In this document: positions 19,093-28,475 of the stretch, piece by piece | How positions within the stretch are numbered: position 1 is the first letter of the stretch | Layout: each line of letters opens with the position of its first letter | Assembly (NCBI RefSeq): GCF_015910535.1 | Contig: NZ_JACBJG010000004.1 | Span: 62,001-126,000 of the forward strand | Direction: 5' to 3' | DNA: 64,000 nucleotides | Origin: Saccharomonospora sp. NB11 | GTDB lineage: Bacteria > Actinomycetota > Actinomycetes > Mycobacteriales > Pseudonocardiaceae | The notes under the pieces: generated by a model | What the model saw: the letters and a program-made list of their open reading frames with translations, nothing else | The model's database searches: none | What the model was told of the DNA's origin: nothing | Program-made: the position numbers and the translations under genes

Positions 19093-19575
19093 TCAGCGTT
19101 CGAACCGGGAATCCGAATTCGATTCCGACTCCGACGTGAGGGCTTTCTCGACACGCGCCAACATGTCGAGCAGGCGGACCCGCTCGGCCTCCGACAGCAA
19201 CGTCAGCGCGTCGGCCTCCAAGCGATCGACGACGTCCGGGACGACCTCCCGCAGAGCCCGCCCGCGGCGCGTCAGCCACACCCGCACCCGACGGCCGTCC
19301 TCGTCGTCACTGTCCACCCGGACCAGCCCCGCGTCGGTCATCCGCCGCACCGCGCGCGTCACGGTCGGCGCCTCGACCGAGACCCGTGTCGCGATCTCGG
19401 TCGGCGTCAAGCCGTCACGCTCCCACAGACACGCCAGTACGGATTCCTGCCCGGCGTGCACCCCGTGCTGCGCGAGCCGCCGTCCCGCCTCACTGCGCAA
19501 CCGCCGCGACACGAGAGTCATCCGCGCGAGGAAGCTGTCCGTTCGATGGCGCACGAGCAGCATGCTACTGATCAC
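19093..19575 (-). CDS. MarR-family regulator upstream of the pigment operon
   Basis: A 160-residue winged-helix protein. The DNA-binding core is LTPTEIATRVSVEAPTVTRAVRRMTDAGL followed by the wing DSDDEDGRRVRVWLTRRG (shown in part: VEAPTVTRAVRRMTDAGL and DEDGRRVRVWLT). The start is GTG 19575 or ATG 19563, neither with a good ribosome site. The last residues are a Ser/Glu/Asn/Asp-rich tail. It is on the same strand as the pigment operon, 147 bases upstream of its first gene. That gap is AT-richer than its surroundings and has a loose CGTATT...AATACG inverted repeat, so this regulator is the natural candidate for controlling the operon. Confidence 0.85.
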   Translation of the reverse strand: MISSMLLVRHRTDSFLARMTLVSRRLRSEAGRRLAQHGVHAGQESVLACLWERDGLTPTEIATRVSVEAPTVTRAVRRMTDAGLVRVDSDDEDGRRVRVWLTRRGRALREVVPDVVDRLEADALTLLSEAERVRLLDMLARVEKALTSESESNSDSRFER

Positions 19576-19610
19576 ATGACCGTCGGAGAACGTCGTTGAT
19601 CGACAGCGGG

Positions 19611-20306
19611 TCAGTCCCGCTCCTCGACCCGCTCCTCGACCCGTTCCTCGGCCCGCTCCTCGGTGAGATGCCCGGCGAGCACGTGGTCGACGATGCGTGC
19701 TGCCTGTTCGCCGTGCCGCTGGTCCGGCGTCGCCTCGCCCAGCACCACACGCGAGAGCACCGCGCCCACCAGGGCCGTCGACAGCGTGTCCACGTCACTG
19801 TCGTCGGTGAGCGCCCCGCGGCGCACGCCCCGGGCCAGCACCTCCCTGACCGCCGCGATGCGCGGGTCGACGACCAGCCGGACGTAGTGGCCGTACAACG
19901 TCGGCGCGCTCATCAGCCGTGGCAGCAGCCGAGCCGACCGCGACTCCGCGACCCAGCGACAGAGTTCCTCCACCGCCAGGGTCACGTCCTGGCGCACGTC
20001 GCCACCCTCCACGCGGGAGAGCGGCTCGGCCAGTGATTCGAGTGCGTCGAGCAGCACCGCCTCCTTGTTGGGCCAGCGCCGGTAGAGGGTGGCCTTGCCG
20101 ACGCCCGCCCTCGCGGCGACCGCCTCCACGGACAGGGCGTCCACCGACACGCCCTCCTGCAACAGCTCCAGCGCCGCGCGGATGATCGCCCGGCTGGCTC
20201 GCTCGCTGCGCGGCCTGCCCGGATTGCGCCGGTGCGCGTCGACGCTCGCGTGGGCACCCGGTGCCGGACCGTCCGATGCGGACCGTTCGAAGGGGGTCGA
20301 CTCCAT
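19611..20306 (-). CDS. TetR-family regulator with repetitive Glu-Glu-Arg tail
   Basis: A 231-residue protein. After a disordered, Arg/Pro-rich leader comes the helix-turn-helix (VEAVAARAGVGKATLYRRWP, then NKEAVLLDALE), and then the TetR C-terminal ligand domain (RLLPRLMSAPTLYGHYVRLV). The final 16 residues are four EER-type units encoded by tandem 12-bp repeats. The ATG at 20306 fits. The NKEAVLLDALE and ARGVRRGAL features resemble AcrR/TetR_C_11 efflux-type repressors. The target is unknown; it lies 35 bases downstream of the MarR start region on the same strand. Confidence 0.85.
   Translation of the reverse strand: MESTPFERSASDGPAPGAHASVDAHRRNPGRPRSERASRAIIRAALELLQEGVSVDALSVEAVAARAGVGKATLYRRWPNKEAVLLDALESLAEPLSRVEGGDVRQDVTLAVEELCRWVAESRSARLLPRLMSAPTLYGHYVRLVVDPRIAAVREVLARGVRRGALTDDSDVDTLSTALVGAVLSRVVLGEATPDQRHGEQAARIVDHVLAGHLTEERAEERVEERVEERD
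19616..19663. repeat. Four tandem 12-bp repeats inside the TetR gene
   Basis: Units at 19616-19627, 19628-19639, 19640-19651 and 19652-19663, consensus CCCGCTCCTCGA with one or two substitutions. They encode the EER-V/A/D tail of the TetR protein. In-frame slippage could change tail length between strains. Confidence 0.85.
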
Positions 20307-20651
20307 TCAGACCACCTCACCGACGTGTCGCCACGCGCGAGTCCGGACCCCCCGGCTGTCCGGGCGGTCACACCCGGGCACCCGCGCCGCCTCCCCGACG
20401 GCGCGACACTGCATCGAGACCATGACGTGCGTCCCCCTTGCCCGTATAACGAAAACCGCCGACGGAGAAAACTCCGCCGGACCGGAACACGAATTCACTT
20501 CCGGTGTCATTCGCGTTCCGGAGTCCGGAACCGACCGAACGCCCAAAGACGGAGAACGAGTATAACCACGCCCGCGCGGATCTATTTAGCCAGCTAAATG
20601 AGAATCCGAACCGCAACCGGAAGCGAATACCGTTCACAGACACCGTTCGCG
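20307..20651. other. 345-bp intergenic region with a hairpin and a palindrome
   Basis: No convincing gene. CGGAG (20463-20467) and CTCCG (20472-20476) make a small hairpin with an AAAA loop. At 20584-20599 ATTTAGC-CA-GCTAAAT is a perfect 7-2-7 palindrome of unusually low GC, of the type bound by MarR proteins. The region is downstream of one MarR gene (stop at 20652) and upstream of the TetR gene, so the palindrome may regulate the TetR transcript. Confidence 0.5.
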
Positions 20652-21125
20652 TCAATCACCCATCTTCATGAGCAGCGCCCGCAAGGCGGCGTACTCGGAA
20701 CCGCTCAGGTTCGCCACGAGCCGCTCCTCCGCCCGCAGCCAGAGATCCTCCACCGTCGAGCGCGCCTCCCACCCCCGCTCGGTGAGATAGACCCGGCTTC
20801 CCCGCTGACCGGGGTGGCGCTGCCGGCGCAGGAAACCGGCTCGCTCCATCCGCTGCAACATGCGGGTGACCGTCGCGGGCGCCGCCTGCACCCGCTCGAC
20901 CAGTTCGGCCTGCGTGAACCCGCGCTCGTCCCACTGCTGCAACAACACCTGTTCCTGACCGCTGTACATCCCGAGCGCGGCGAGGTCCCTGGCCAGTTCG
21001 GTCCGGCGCTGACGAGCCACGAGCACGATCCAGTAGAGCGCGGTCTCGGCGAGGTGCACGCCACCGCGCTCGCGCACCGGCGCGTACCGGCCGTAGGACG
21101 TCTCCACGCCGCTATCCCGCTTCAC
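20652..21125 (-). CDS. MarR-family regulator
   Basis: A 157-residue winged-helix protein. The core is TQAELVERVQAAPATVTRML, then QRMERAGFLRRQRHPGQRGS and RVYLTERGWEARS (wing and following helix). I chose GTG 21125 because it has a CGGGAGGG ribosome site; a longer frame to 21227 would add a Gly/Arg-rich leader not seen in the family. No redox Cys of the OhrR kind is visible. It is the first of three successive minus-strand regulators before the pigment operon. Its own upstream region (21126-21489) contains inverted repeats. Confidence 0.85.
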   Translation of the reverse strand: MKRDSGVETSYGRYAPVRERGGVHLAETALYWIVLVARQRRTELARDLAALGMYSGQEQVLLQQWDERGFTQAELVERVQAAPATVTRMLQRMERAGFLRRQRHPGQRGSRVYLTERGWEARSTVEDLWLRAEERLVANLSGSEYAALRALLMKMGD

Positions 21126-21305
21126 GAACCCTCCCGGCCGTGCCGACCGCACGGCCCGCGGCGTCACCGCCGCAGAGCACCGGGCACGGACCCTCGACCC
21201 CGATTCCCCGACGGCACGGCCGGTCACCGGTGTCGCGATCAGTCACTGCGCCCTCCGAACGGTCGGGCAACAGCTTCGACGCGTCGAGCATGGTCGTCAA
21301 GTCAG

Positions 21306-21325
21306 CGTGCCACCTTCGTGGCACG
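21306..21325. promoter_or_regulatory. Palindrome upstream of MarR gene
   Basis: CGTGCCAC (21306-21313) pairs perfectly with GTGGCACG (21318-21325) across CTTC, about 180 bases upstream of the MarR start. It could be an operator or a hairpin in the leader. The 364-base gap 21126-21489 holds no gene. Confidence 0.45.
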
Positions 21326-21400
21326 TGAGAGGCGGTCTCGACCGTCCAGAGTGACCGGTCGAGCCGCGTGGTTCGAAACGGCTCGCTCTCGTCTCGCTCA

Positions 21401-21428
21401 CCCTGACACTACGGACGTAGTGCCAGGG
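21401..21428. promoter_or_regulatory. 28-bp near-perfect palindrome
   Basis: CCCTGACACTAC (21401-21412) and GTAGTGCCAGGG (21417-21428) form 12-bp arms with one mismatch around GGAC. It lies in the gap between the htpG 3' end and the MarR gene. The length and symmetry suggest a dimer-binding operator, or a second terminator hairpin after htpG. Confidence 0.5.
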
Positions 21429-21443
21429 TCGTCCGAACACGAC

Positions 21444-21478
21444 GACGGCCGGTGCCCCGCGTCGAGACACCGGCCGTC
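21444..21478 (-). terminator. Terminator hairpin of htpG
   Basis: GACGGCCGGTG (21444-21454) pairs perfectly with CACCGGCCGTC (21468-21478), an 11-bp stem with a 13-base loop that begins 11 bases after the htpG stop codon. Confidence 0.75.
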
Positions 21479-21489
21479 GAGAGGTTCCG

Positions 21490-23430
<1,941 letters not shown>

Positions 23431-23585
23431 TCACGTCTCCTCGCGGGAAAACCGTCATCGCATTCGGCCGCTGTGGCGCGACCGCATCCCGCAGTATCTC
23501 GCGAGCGGATACGCCGGACGCAGCATGGCCCGCTCACCCGGACAGAGGTTTACATCACTGATCAACACAGTGAAAATCGTTCGCC

Positions 23586-24830
23586 ATGCGCCGGAGCCTG
23601 CTCTCGATAGCCCTTGCCACCGTTCTCGCGGCCACGGTGGCGCCTGCCGCGTCCGCCACGAGCCCCGTCTCGGACCGCTCGGGGGACGCGCCCGCCGCGA
23701 AGATCGACTATCACGAGTGGAACGACGTGGCGGAGTTCCGCGGCGGAGAGGCGGAGGGCGTACGCCCCACCGGCACCGGACTGCGACTCACCCGGGCCAG
23801 GACCGCCGACGACGGGACGGAGTACGGGAGCTGGACGTCGCCGTGGTACGAACCGGGCTTCGGCGCGACCGAACTCATCGCCTCCTGGAATGCCACCACC
23901 CCGGAGGGCACGTGGATCACCGTCGAGACCACCGCGCGGACCGACAGCGGGGAGAACACGGCGTGGTACGTGCTCGGCACGTGGGCGTTCGGCGACACCG
24001 ACATCGAGCGCACCACCGTGGCGGGCCAGCGTGACGAGCACGCCGCCGTGTACGTCGACACGCTCGCCGCGGCCGACGGAGTCACCTTCGAGGCCTACCG
24101 GCTGCGGGTGACCCTGCACCGCACCGACTCCACCTCGGCGACGCCCCGGGTCCGCGCGCTCGGAGCGATGACGTCGGCGGTGCCCGACCGGTTCACGGTT
24201 CCGACGTCCGAGCCGGGCGCGGCTCGCGGCATCGAGCTGCCCGTTCCCCGGTACGCGCAGAACCGCCACGCGGGGAACTACCCCGAGTACGGCGGAGGCG
24301 GGCAGAACTGGTGCAGCCCCACCTCCACCGAGATGGTCGTCGAGTACTGGGGCCGAGGACCGAGCGCCGACGAGCTGTCGTGGCTGCCCGACGACTACGA
24401 GGACCCGACCGTGGCCCACGCCGCGCGTCACACCTACGACTACTCCTACGAGGGCACGGGCAACTGGCCGTTCAACACCGCCTACGCCGCCCACTACGGG
24501 CTGCGCGGACATGTGACGCGGTTGCACTCGCTCGCCGAACTGGAGGACTACGTCGCCGCGGGTGTTCCGGTGGTGACGTCGGTGTCCTTCCTGGAGAGCG
24601 AGCTGGACGGCGCCGGGTACAGCACCAACGGGCACCTCATGGTGGTGATCGGTTTCACCGACGACGGCGACGTGATCGTCAACGACCCGGCGTCGAACAC
24701 CAACGAGGGCGTGCGCAACGTCTACCGACGCGACCAGTTCGAGACCGTGTGGCAGCGTACCCAGCGCTACACCGCCGACGGCGGCGTCGCGGGCGGCCCC
24801 GGGGGCATCGCGTACATCATCCGTCCCTGA
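23586..24830 (+). CDS. Secreted C39-like (papain-fold) peptidase
   Basis: A 414-residue exported protein. A Sec signal peptide is evident (RRSLLSIALATVLAATVAPA, cleavage near ASA). A beta-rich N-terminal region (about 40-205) resembles a carbohydrate- or wall-binding module. The C-terminal peptidase_C39_2-like domain has Cys243 in GQNWCSPTSTEMVVEYWG, His in NGHLMVVIGF and Asp/Asn in VIVNDPASN. Such proteins are thought to cleave peptides at the cell surface; the substrate is unknown. The ribosome site before ATG 23586 is weak. A small TCACTG...CAGTGA inverted repeat (23555-23573) lies just upstream, in the gap shared with the divergent htpG promoter. Confidence 0.85.
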   Translation: MRRSLLSIALATVLAATVAPAASATSPVSDRSGDAPAAKIDYHEWNDVAEFRGGEAEGVRPTGTGLRLTRARTADDGTEYGSWTSPWYEPGFGATELIASWNATTPEGTWITVETTARTDSGENTAWYVLGTWAFGDTDIERTTVAGQRDEHAAVYVDTLAAADGVTFEAYRLRVTLHRTDSTSATPRVRALGAMTSAVPDRFTVPTSEPGAARGIELPVPRYAQNRHAGNYPEYGGGGQNWCSPTSTEMVVEYWGRGPSADELSWLPDDYEDPTVAHAARHTYDYSYEGTGNWPFNTAYAAHYGLRGHVTRLHSLAELEDYVAAGVPVVTSVSFLESELDGAGYSTNGHLMVVIGFTDDGDVIVNDPASNTNEGVRNVYRRDQFETVWQRTQRYTADGGVAGGPGGIAYIIRP

Positions 24831-24846
24831 TCCCGCCGACCCGGTC

Positions 24847-24876
24847 GGGGCAGGTGCCGCACGCGGCGGCTGCCCC
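24847..24876 (+). terminator. Terminator hairpin after the C39-like peptidase
   Basis: GGGGCAG (24847-24853) pairs with CTGCCCC (24870-24876), with an inner GCCGC/GCGGC pair, giving a stem of about 12 bp with a small internal loop. It begins 16 bases after the stop codon. Confidence 0.65.
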
Positions 24877-24940
24877 GGCCTGGCTCGTCCCGTCCCCTCT
24901 CGGGATTGACGCGCTCCTCATCCGGGAACATCATCACCCG

Positions 24941-25462
24941 ATGACTCGACCGGGCTTCGGCCACAGCACCGCGGAAAGGTCTCCACTCGTCGACGAGCCG
25001 CCCCTTCCCGACCTCGTTCTGACACCCATGACCGACGGCGACGCCGCAGAGGTGCTCGTCCTCCAGCGGTGCTGTTGGGTGCAGGAGGCCGTTGCGAACG
25101 ACACCCTCGACATCCCCGCGTTGCACGAGACCACCGAGGAGGTGGCCGGCTGGCTCTCGCGCTGGCGGGCGTGGTGTGTCCGCAGGCAGGGACGTCTGGT
25201 CGCGGCCGTCCGCGCTCGCGCCGAGGGCACCACCTGGGAGATCGGCCGGCTCATGGTCGCGCCCGACCTGGCCGGGCAGGGACTCGGGCGCTGGCTGCTG
25301 GACTACGCCGAACGACAGGCTCCGGCGAGGATGACGACGTACTCGCTGTTCACGGGTGTGCACAGCCATCGCAACCTCGCTTTGTACCAGCGCGCCGGCT
25401 ACGTCGTCCGCCCCGACGCCGACACCCCGCCGGGCATCACGGCGCTGACCAAGAGTCGCTGA
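24941..25462 (+). CDS. GNAT family N-acetyltransferase
   Basis: A 173-residue acetyltransferase. The acetyl-CoA loop is IGRLMVAPDLAGQGLGRWLL, preceded by LVAAVRARAEGTTWEIG, and followed by the conserved NLALYQRAGYVV near the C-terminus. The start at ATG 24941 gives the expected family length; longer frames read through the preceding terminator. Substrate unknown. It lies alone between a peptidase gene and a regulator. From 25463 to 25754 (292 bases) I see no gene. Confidence 0.88.
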   Translation: MTRPGFGHSTAERSPLVDEPPLPDLVLTPMTDGDAAEVLVLQRCCWVQEAVANDTLDIPALHETTEEVAGWLSRWRAWCVRRQGRLVAAVRARAEGTTWEIGRLMVAPDLAGQGLGRWLLDYAERQAPARMTTYSLFTGVHSHRNLALYQRAGYVVRPDADTPPGITALTKSR

Positions 25463-25754
25463 CCGCGCACCTCGGTCGAGAGGACCCGCCTCTGCCGTCA
25501 CCCGCCGAGGGTCGTGACTCCCCGACGCGAGCGACGTCCGCCTGGGCCCGGCGCGTGAGGTCGATCGCGCCGGGGCAGCCCGCACAGCCGGTGCGGCACG
25601 TCGATCACCACGAAGCGCCGAGGTGACCGCGTCGTCGTGAATTCGTCCAGACCACTGACGCGACACCGGCACATCGTGCCGAGCCCGATCACCCGGCCCG
25701 TGCTACCTGCGATCACTGCTGGAGGGTGCGCAACGAGCACACCCGGCTCCGCAC

Positions 25755-26780
25755 TCAGCCGAGTTTCGGCTCACCCGACAGCACTCCCGCGCGAGCAGCC
25801 GCCACCCCGAGCTGGAACCGGGTGGTGACACCGAACCGCTCGTAGAGGCCGGTGATGTAGCGCCGGAGCGTGCGGGTCGAGATGTCGAGTCTGCGCGCGA
25901 TCGCCTCGTCCGACCGACCGGTGCTCAGCTCCACCAGCACCAGCAGTTCGATCTCGCGCCAGACGTCCTCGTCGTAGTCGTACTCCGACACCGGGAGGGC
26001 GCTGTCCCACGCGTCCTCGAAGAACTGGCCGAAGAAGGCCACGATGTTCGGGTCCCGGGCGATCAGCACACCGTCGACACACGACCGCGACTGCAGGACG
26101 GCCACCAGGTCGTCGACGAGCACCACGCGGCTCGGCACCGACACCGTGGTCCGGCACTGGCCGCCGATCTGTTGCACGTGCCGCAGGTAGTTCAGCCCTT
26201 CCCGCTGCCTGCGGGCCGTGTGGGGATAGATGGAGCGGATCTCGATGCCCCGCTCGTACAGGGCGCGGTCGGCCGAGAAGTCCACCCGGACGGCGTCGTC
26301 CGAGGCCACCGTGGGATGCATGGCTCGCACACTGTGTCGAGCACCGGCGACCAGCTCGGTCAGTGTCTCCTGCAACCCGTCCGAGGCGAGGATCCGCTCG
26401 ATTCCGGGCGTCGCCTGCTCGCGGTCGGTGTCGGCGAGCATCGCCGCCTGCAGCTCGTCCAGCACGGCACTCAACGACGTCGTGCGTTCGCTGAGCTTCG
26501 TGTACTCGGCCCGCAGCCGGGCCAGGAAGTCCACGAACGCGAGCCGAGGTCTCATCGCGACCCATCGTCGCGGTTCGCCGTCCTGCGGCTCCACCAGTCT
26601 CGCGTCGGCGAGGTAGTCCAGGGCCTCCGTCACCGTCTCGGGGGCGCGTCCCGTCGCGGCAACACACTCGGCGAGCGTGGCGGGGCCGCGGGTCAGGAAA
26701 CGGTAGACCTCCATGCCGGCGTGGGTGAGGTGGCGGCACGTGGTGGCGGAATGGTCGTCCGAGCCGTGCTCGTCACTCAT
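25755..26780 (-). CDS. LuxR-type regulator with TrmB-like N-terminal domain
   Basis: A 341-residue regulator. Residues about 15-80 form a winged-helix TrmB-like domain (AGMEVYRFLTRGPATLAECV, then TGRAPETVTEALDYL). A middle sensor region contains the PLD-like segment ARHSVRAMHPTV...RALYERGIEIRSIYP. The C-terminal LuxR helix-turn-helix is LSTGRSDEAIARRLDISTRT followed by LRRYITGLYERFGV. This layout is common in actinomycete regulators linked to secondary metabolism. The ATG at 26780 has GCAGGAG nine bases upstream. No target gene is adjacent; upstream is a 702-base non-coding stretch with a DasR-like site. Confidence 0.85.
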   Translation of the reverse strand: MSDEHGSDDHSATTCRHLTHAGMEVYRFLTRGPATLAECVAATGRAPETVTEALDYLADARLVEPQDGEPRRWVAMRPRLAFVDFLARLRAEYTKLSERTTSLSAVLDELQAAMLADTDREQATPGIERILASDGLQETLTELVAGARHSVRAMHPTVASDDAVRVDFSADRALYERGIEIRSIYPHTARRQREGLNYLRHVQQIGGQCRTTVSVPSRVVLVDDLVAVLQSRSCVDGVLIARDPNIVAFFGQFFEDAWDSALPVSEYDYDEDVWREIELLVLVELSTGRSDEAIARRLDISTRTLRRYITGLYERFGVTTRFQLGVAAARAGVLSGEPKLG

Positions 26781-26942
26781 GAAACTCCTGCGGTCGTCGC
26801 CTGAACGCCTCGACGCCCGCTTCGACGTCCGAGTACGGCACTTGGTTCCCGCGTTTTCCGACCGTGACCATTCAGGCACATTCTCGTGCCCTGCGCGGAT
26901 TCCCGGCGCGGACCGGCCGGCGTCCTCGGGCTGGTGAGCGAA

Positions 26943-26954
26943 TGGTCTAGGCCA
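26943..26954. promoter_or_regulatory. DasR-like (dre) element
   Basis: TGGTCTAGGCCA differs by one base from the palindromic TGGTCTAGACCA core bound by the GntR-family N-acetylglucosamine sensor DasR of actinomycetes. It lies 163 bases upstream of the LuxR-type start. A match of this length will occur by chance at low frequency, so it is tentative. Confidence 0.4.
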
Positions 26955-27128
26955 AAGCCACGCCGGTGCCCACCCGCGCTCGAAACCCGAGCGTCATCCC
27001 AGGAACGGACCCTCCTTTATGGATTACACCCCGTGACCACACGGCCGGGAAGCCGGGGGCGCCGCGACCGACGAACGAGTCGGCGTCTCCTCCGCAGGGC
27101 ACCCCACGACCGCGTCACCCCGGTTTGC

Positions 27129-27145
27129 GTCACACAATGTGAGAC
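27129..27145. promoter_or_regulatory. 17-bp imperfect palindrome
   Basis: GTCACACAATGTGAGAC has arms that match except for one pair (GTCACAC against GTGAGAC) around AAT. It is about 340 bases upstream of the LysR-like gene. Operator function is possible. Confidence 0.35.
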
Positions 27146-27482
27146 AGTTTCGCAGATTGCAACGTTCGGACCAGCACGAAAGTCGGATGTGTCCCGTTCC
27201 TGACAACCTGTGACCTTTTCCGGCCAACGGCAACGCTGGCCTCATCGTGACCCTGTGCGGTTTCCTTGTGCCGCCAGCGACCGGCCCCTCAAGGGACAGG
27301 ACACAGCAGAGGGATGGGACCGACGACCGATGCGCGGCGCGCGCACGACTCGCGCCGACCAGCCCCGCGGGCCGCCACCAACGGCCCCTGCTCGACGTCC
27401 CGTTCAACCCGGTCGTGGGCTACTTCCCTGCTATCTCGCGGCACCCGACAGTGCCCGCACCCCACGACAGTTTGGAGTGGTT

Positions 27483-27848
27483 ATGGACGAGCGACAGTTC
27501 CGTGCGTTCGTGTCGATCGCCGAAGCCGGCCGGATGGACCTGGCGGCCGAAGCCTTGGGCTACTCGCAGCCCGCGATCAGCTACCAGATCAAGTGCCTGG
27601 AGACCACTCTCCGTACGAAGCTGTTCACTCGCGACTCCACCGGTGCGCGGCTCACGACGCAGGGACAGATGCTGCTCCCCGCGGCCAGGGCCGTCGTCAC
27701 CCTCTTCGACAGCATCAAGCAGACCTTCGACGCCCATGACCCCGCCTCCGGCGCCAGGCCCGTCACCCCTCGTAATCGCGTGCCCGCCGCGCGCGGTGTC
27801 GCCCGGACCGCGACGGTCGGCCGCCCCCGCAAGCCCGCCGAACGCTAG
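27483..27848 (+). CDS. LysR-type protein consisting only of the DNA-binding domain
   Basis: A 121-residue protein whose first 65 residues are a complete LysR helix-turn-helix (MDERQFRAFVSIAEAGRMDL, AAEALGYSQPAISYQIKCLE, TKLFTRDSTGARLTTQGQML), followed by the start of the linker helix (AARAVVTLFDSIKQTFDAHD) and then a basic, disordered tail. The whole substrate-binding domain (about 200 residues) is missing. The frame ends at a normal stop followed by a good terminator, with no recognisable LysR remainder downstream, so it is either a stable short regulator or an old truncation. The ATG at 27483 has TTTGGAGTGG upstream. Autonomous DNA binding is plausible through the linker helix dimer. Confidence 0.75.
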   Translation: MDERQFRAFVSIAEAGRMDLAAEALGYSQPAISYQIKCLETTLRTKLFTRDSTGARLTTQGQMLLPAARAVVTLFDSIKQTFDAHDPASGARPVTPRNRVPAARGVARTATVGRPRKPAER

Positions 27849-27889
27849 TCCCGCGAGCGTCGGCTCGCCGCCCCCTCGGCACGACCGGC

Positions 27890-27917
27890 CACAGGGGACA
27901 CCCCACGGTCCCCTGTG
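27890..27917 (+). terminator. Terminator hairpin after the LysR-like gene
   Basis: CACAGGGGAC (27890-27899) pairs perfectly with GTCCCCTGTG (27908-27917) across an eight-base loop. Flanking CCGGC and GCCGG sequences extend it imperfectly. The remainder of 27849-28033 shows no gene. Confidence 0.65.
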
Positions 27918-28033
27918 CATCGGCCGGAAGCCCTCTCCCATAACACTACGGTGACAGCGAACACGCACCCGGCCCAACAACATTTCGAACAGTTCGAAGC
28001 GCCGACGGACGCCTCGGTTCACGTCACCTCGGG

Positions 28034-28378
28034 TCAGCGGGCGAAGGGATGGCGCGCGGTGAGCTCGACCGGCGCGGACAGCCGCCACGCCTCGTAGACC
28101 AACTCCTCCAGCTCGTCGAGGTCGATTCGCGGCAGGTGCACCACCACCCAGCCGAAGCCACCTGCGGTGAACTGGACCTCGAAGACCTCGGGACGTTCGG
28201 CCACCAAGGCCGCCTGCTCGGACAACGTCTGCTTCAGCCCCACGGTCTCCGTTCGCGGCCAGTGATAACCGAACCGCACTCCCCGCACGCCGTAGGCCGT
28301 GTAGTCACGCCCGGCACTCCGCTCGACTTCCGCGAGCCCGTCGAGGATCTCCTGCAGCACCTCTGCCGACACACCCAT
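28034..28378 (-). CDS. MmcQ/YjbR-family protein
   Basis: A 114-residue protein of the MmcQ/YjbR (CyaY-like fold, DNA-binding) family: LKQTLSEQAALVAERPEVFE, then FTAGGFGWVVVHLPRIDLDE and LEELVYEAWRLSAP are the family core. Function in actinomycetes is unknown. ATG 28378 is the natural start. It is separated from the upstream Spo0M-like gene by a strong terminator, so it has its own promoter in the 97-base gap. Confidence 0.8.
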   Translation of the reverse strand: MGVSAEVLQEILDGLAEVERSAGRDYTAYGVRGVRFGYHWPRTETVGLKQTLSEQAALVAERPEVFEVQFTAGGFGWVVVHLPRIDLDELEELVYEAWRLSAPVELTARHPFAR

Positions 28379-28430
28379 GGTGCGATTCTGACGAGCACCT
28401 CCGACGACAACAGTGCCGCGACGCCCCCGG

Positions 28431-28470
28431 CAGGACGGATCACCGGGCGACGTGCCGGTGATCCGTCCTG
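28431..28470 (-). terminator. Perfect 16-bp terminator stem after the Spo0M-like gene
   Basis: The 16-base arms 28431-28446 (starting CAGGACGGAT) and 28455-28470 (ending ATCCGTCCTG) are perfectly complementary around an eight-base loop GCGACGTG. The stem begins five bases after the Spo0M-like stop codon. Confidence 0.8.
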
Positions 28471-28475
28471 ACAGC

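Larger units (their letters stand above)
26781..27482. other. 702-bp intergenic region
   Basis: No convincing gene on either strand: possible frames lack family features and ribosome sites. It must hold the promoters of the LuxR-type gene (leftward) and the LysR-like gene (rightward). It contains the DasR-like 12-mer at 26943-26954, a small CGCTCG...CGAGCG hairpin near 26986-27002, and an imperfect palindrome at 27129-27145. GC content is lower than the flanking genes. Confidence 0.5.

Noticed and set aside
20368-20655. Minus-strand frame between MarR and TetR
   Set aside because: Composition differs from real genes (Phe/Ser rich), no ribosome site, and it overlaps a palindrome.
26930-27010. 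Hairpin-rich segment considered as a tRNA
   Set aside because: No T-loop GTTCGA-type sequence with proper spacing and no cloverleaf found.
27024-27407. Minus-strand frame in the 702-base gap
   Set aside because: No homologous pattern, poor start and a composition unlike neighbouring genes.
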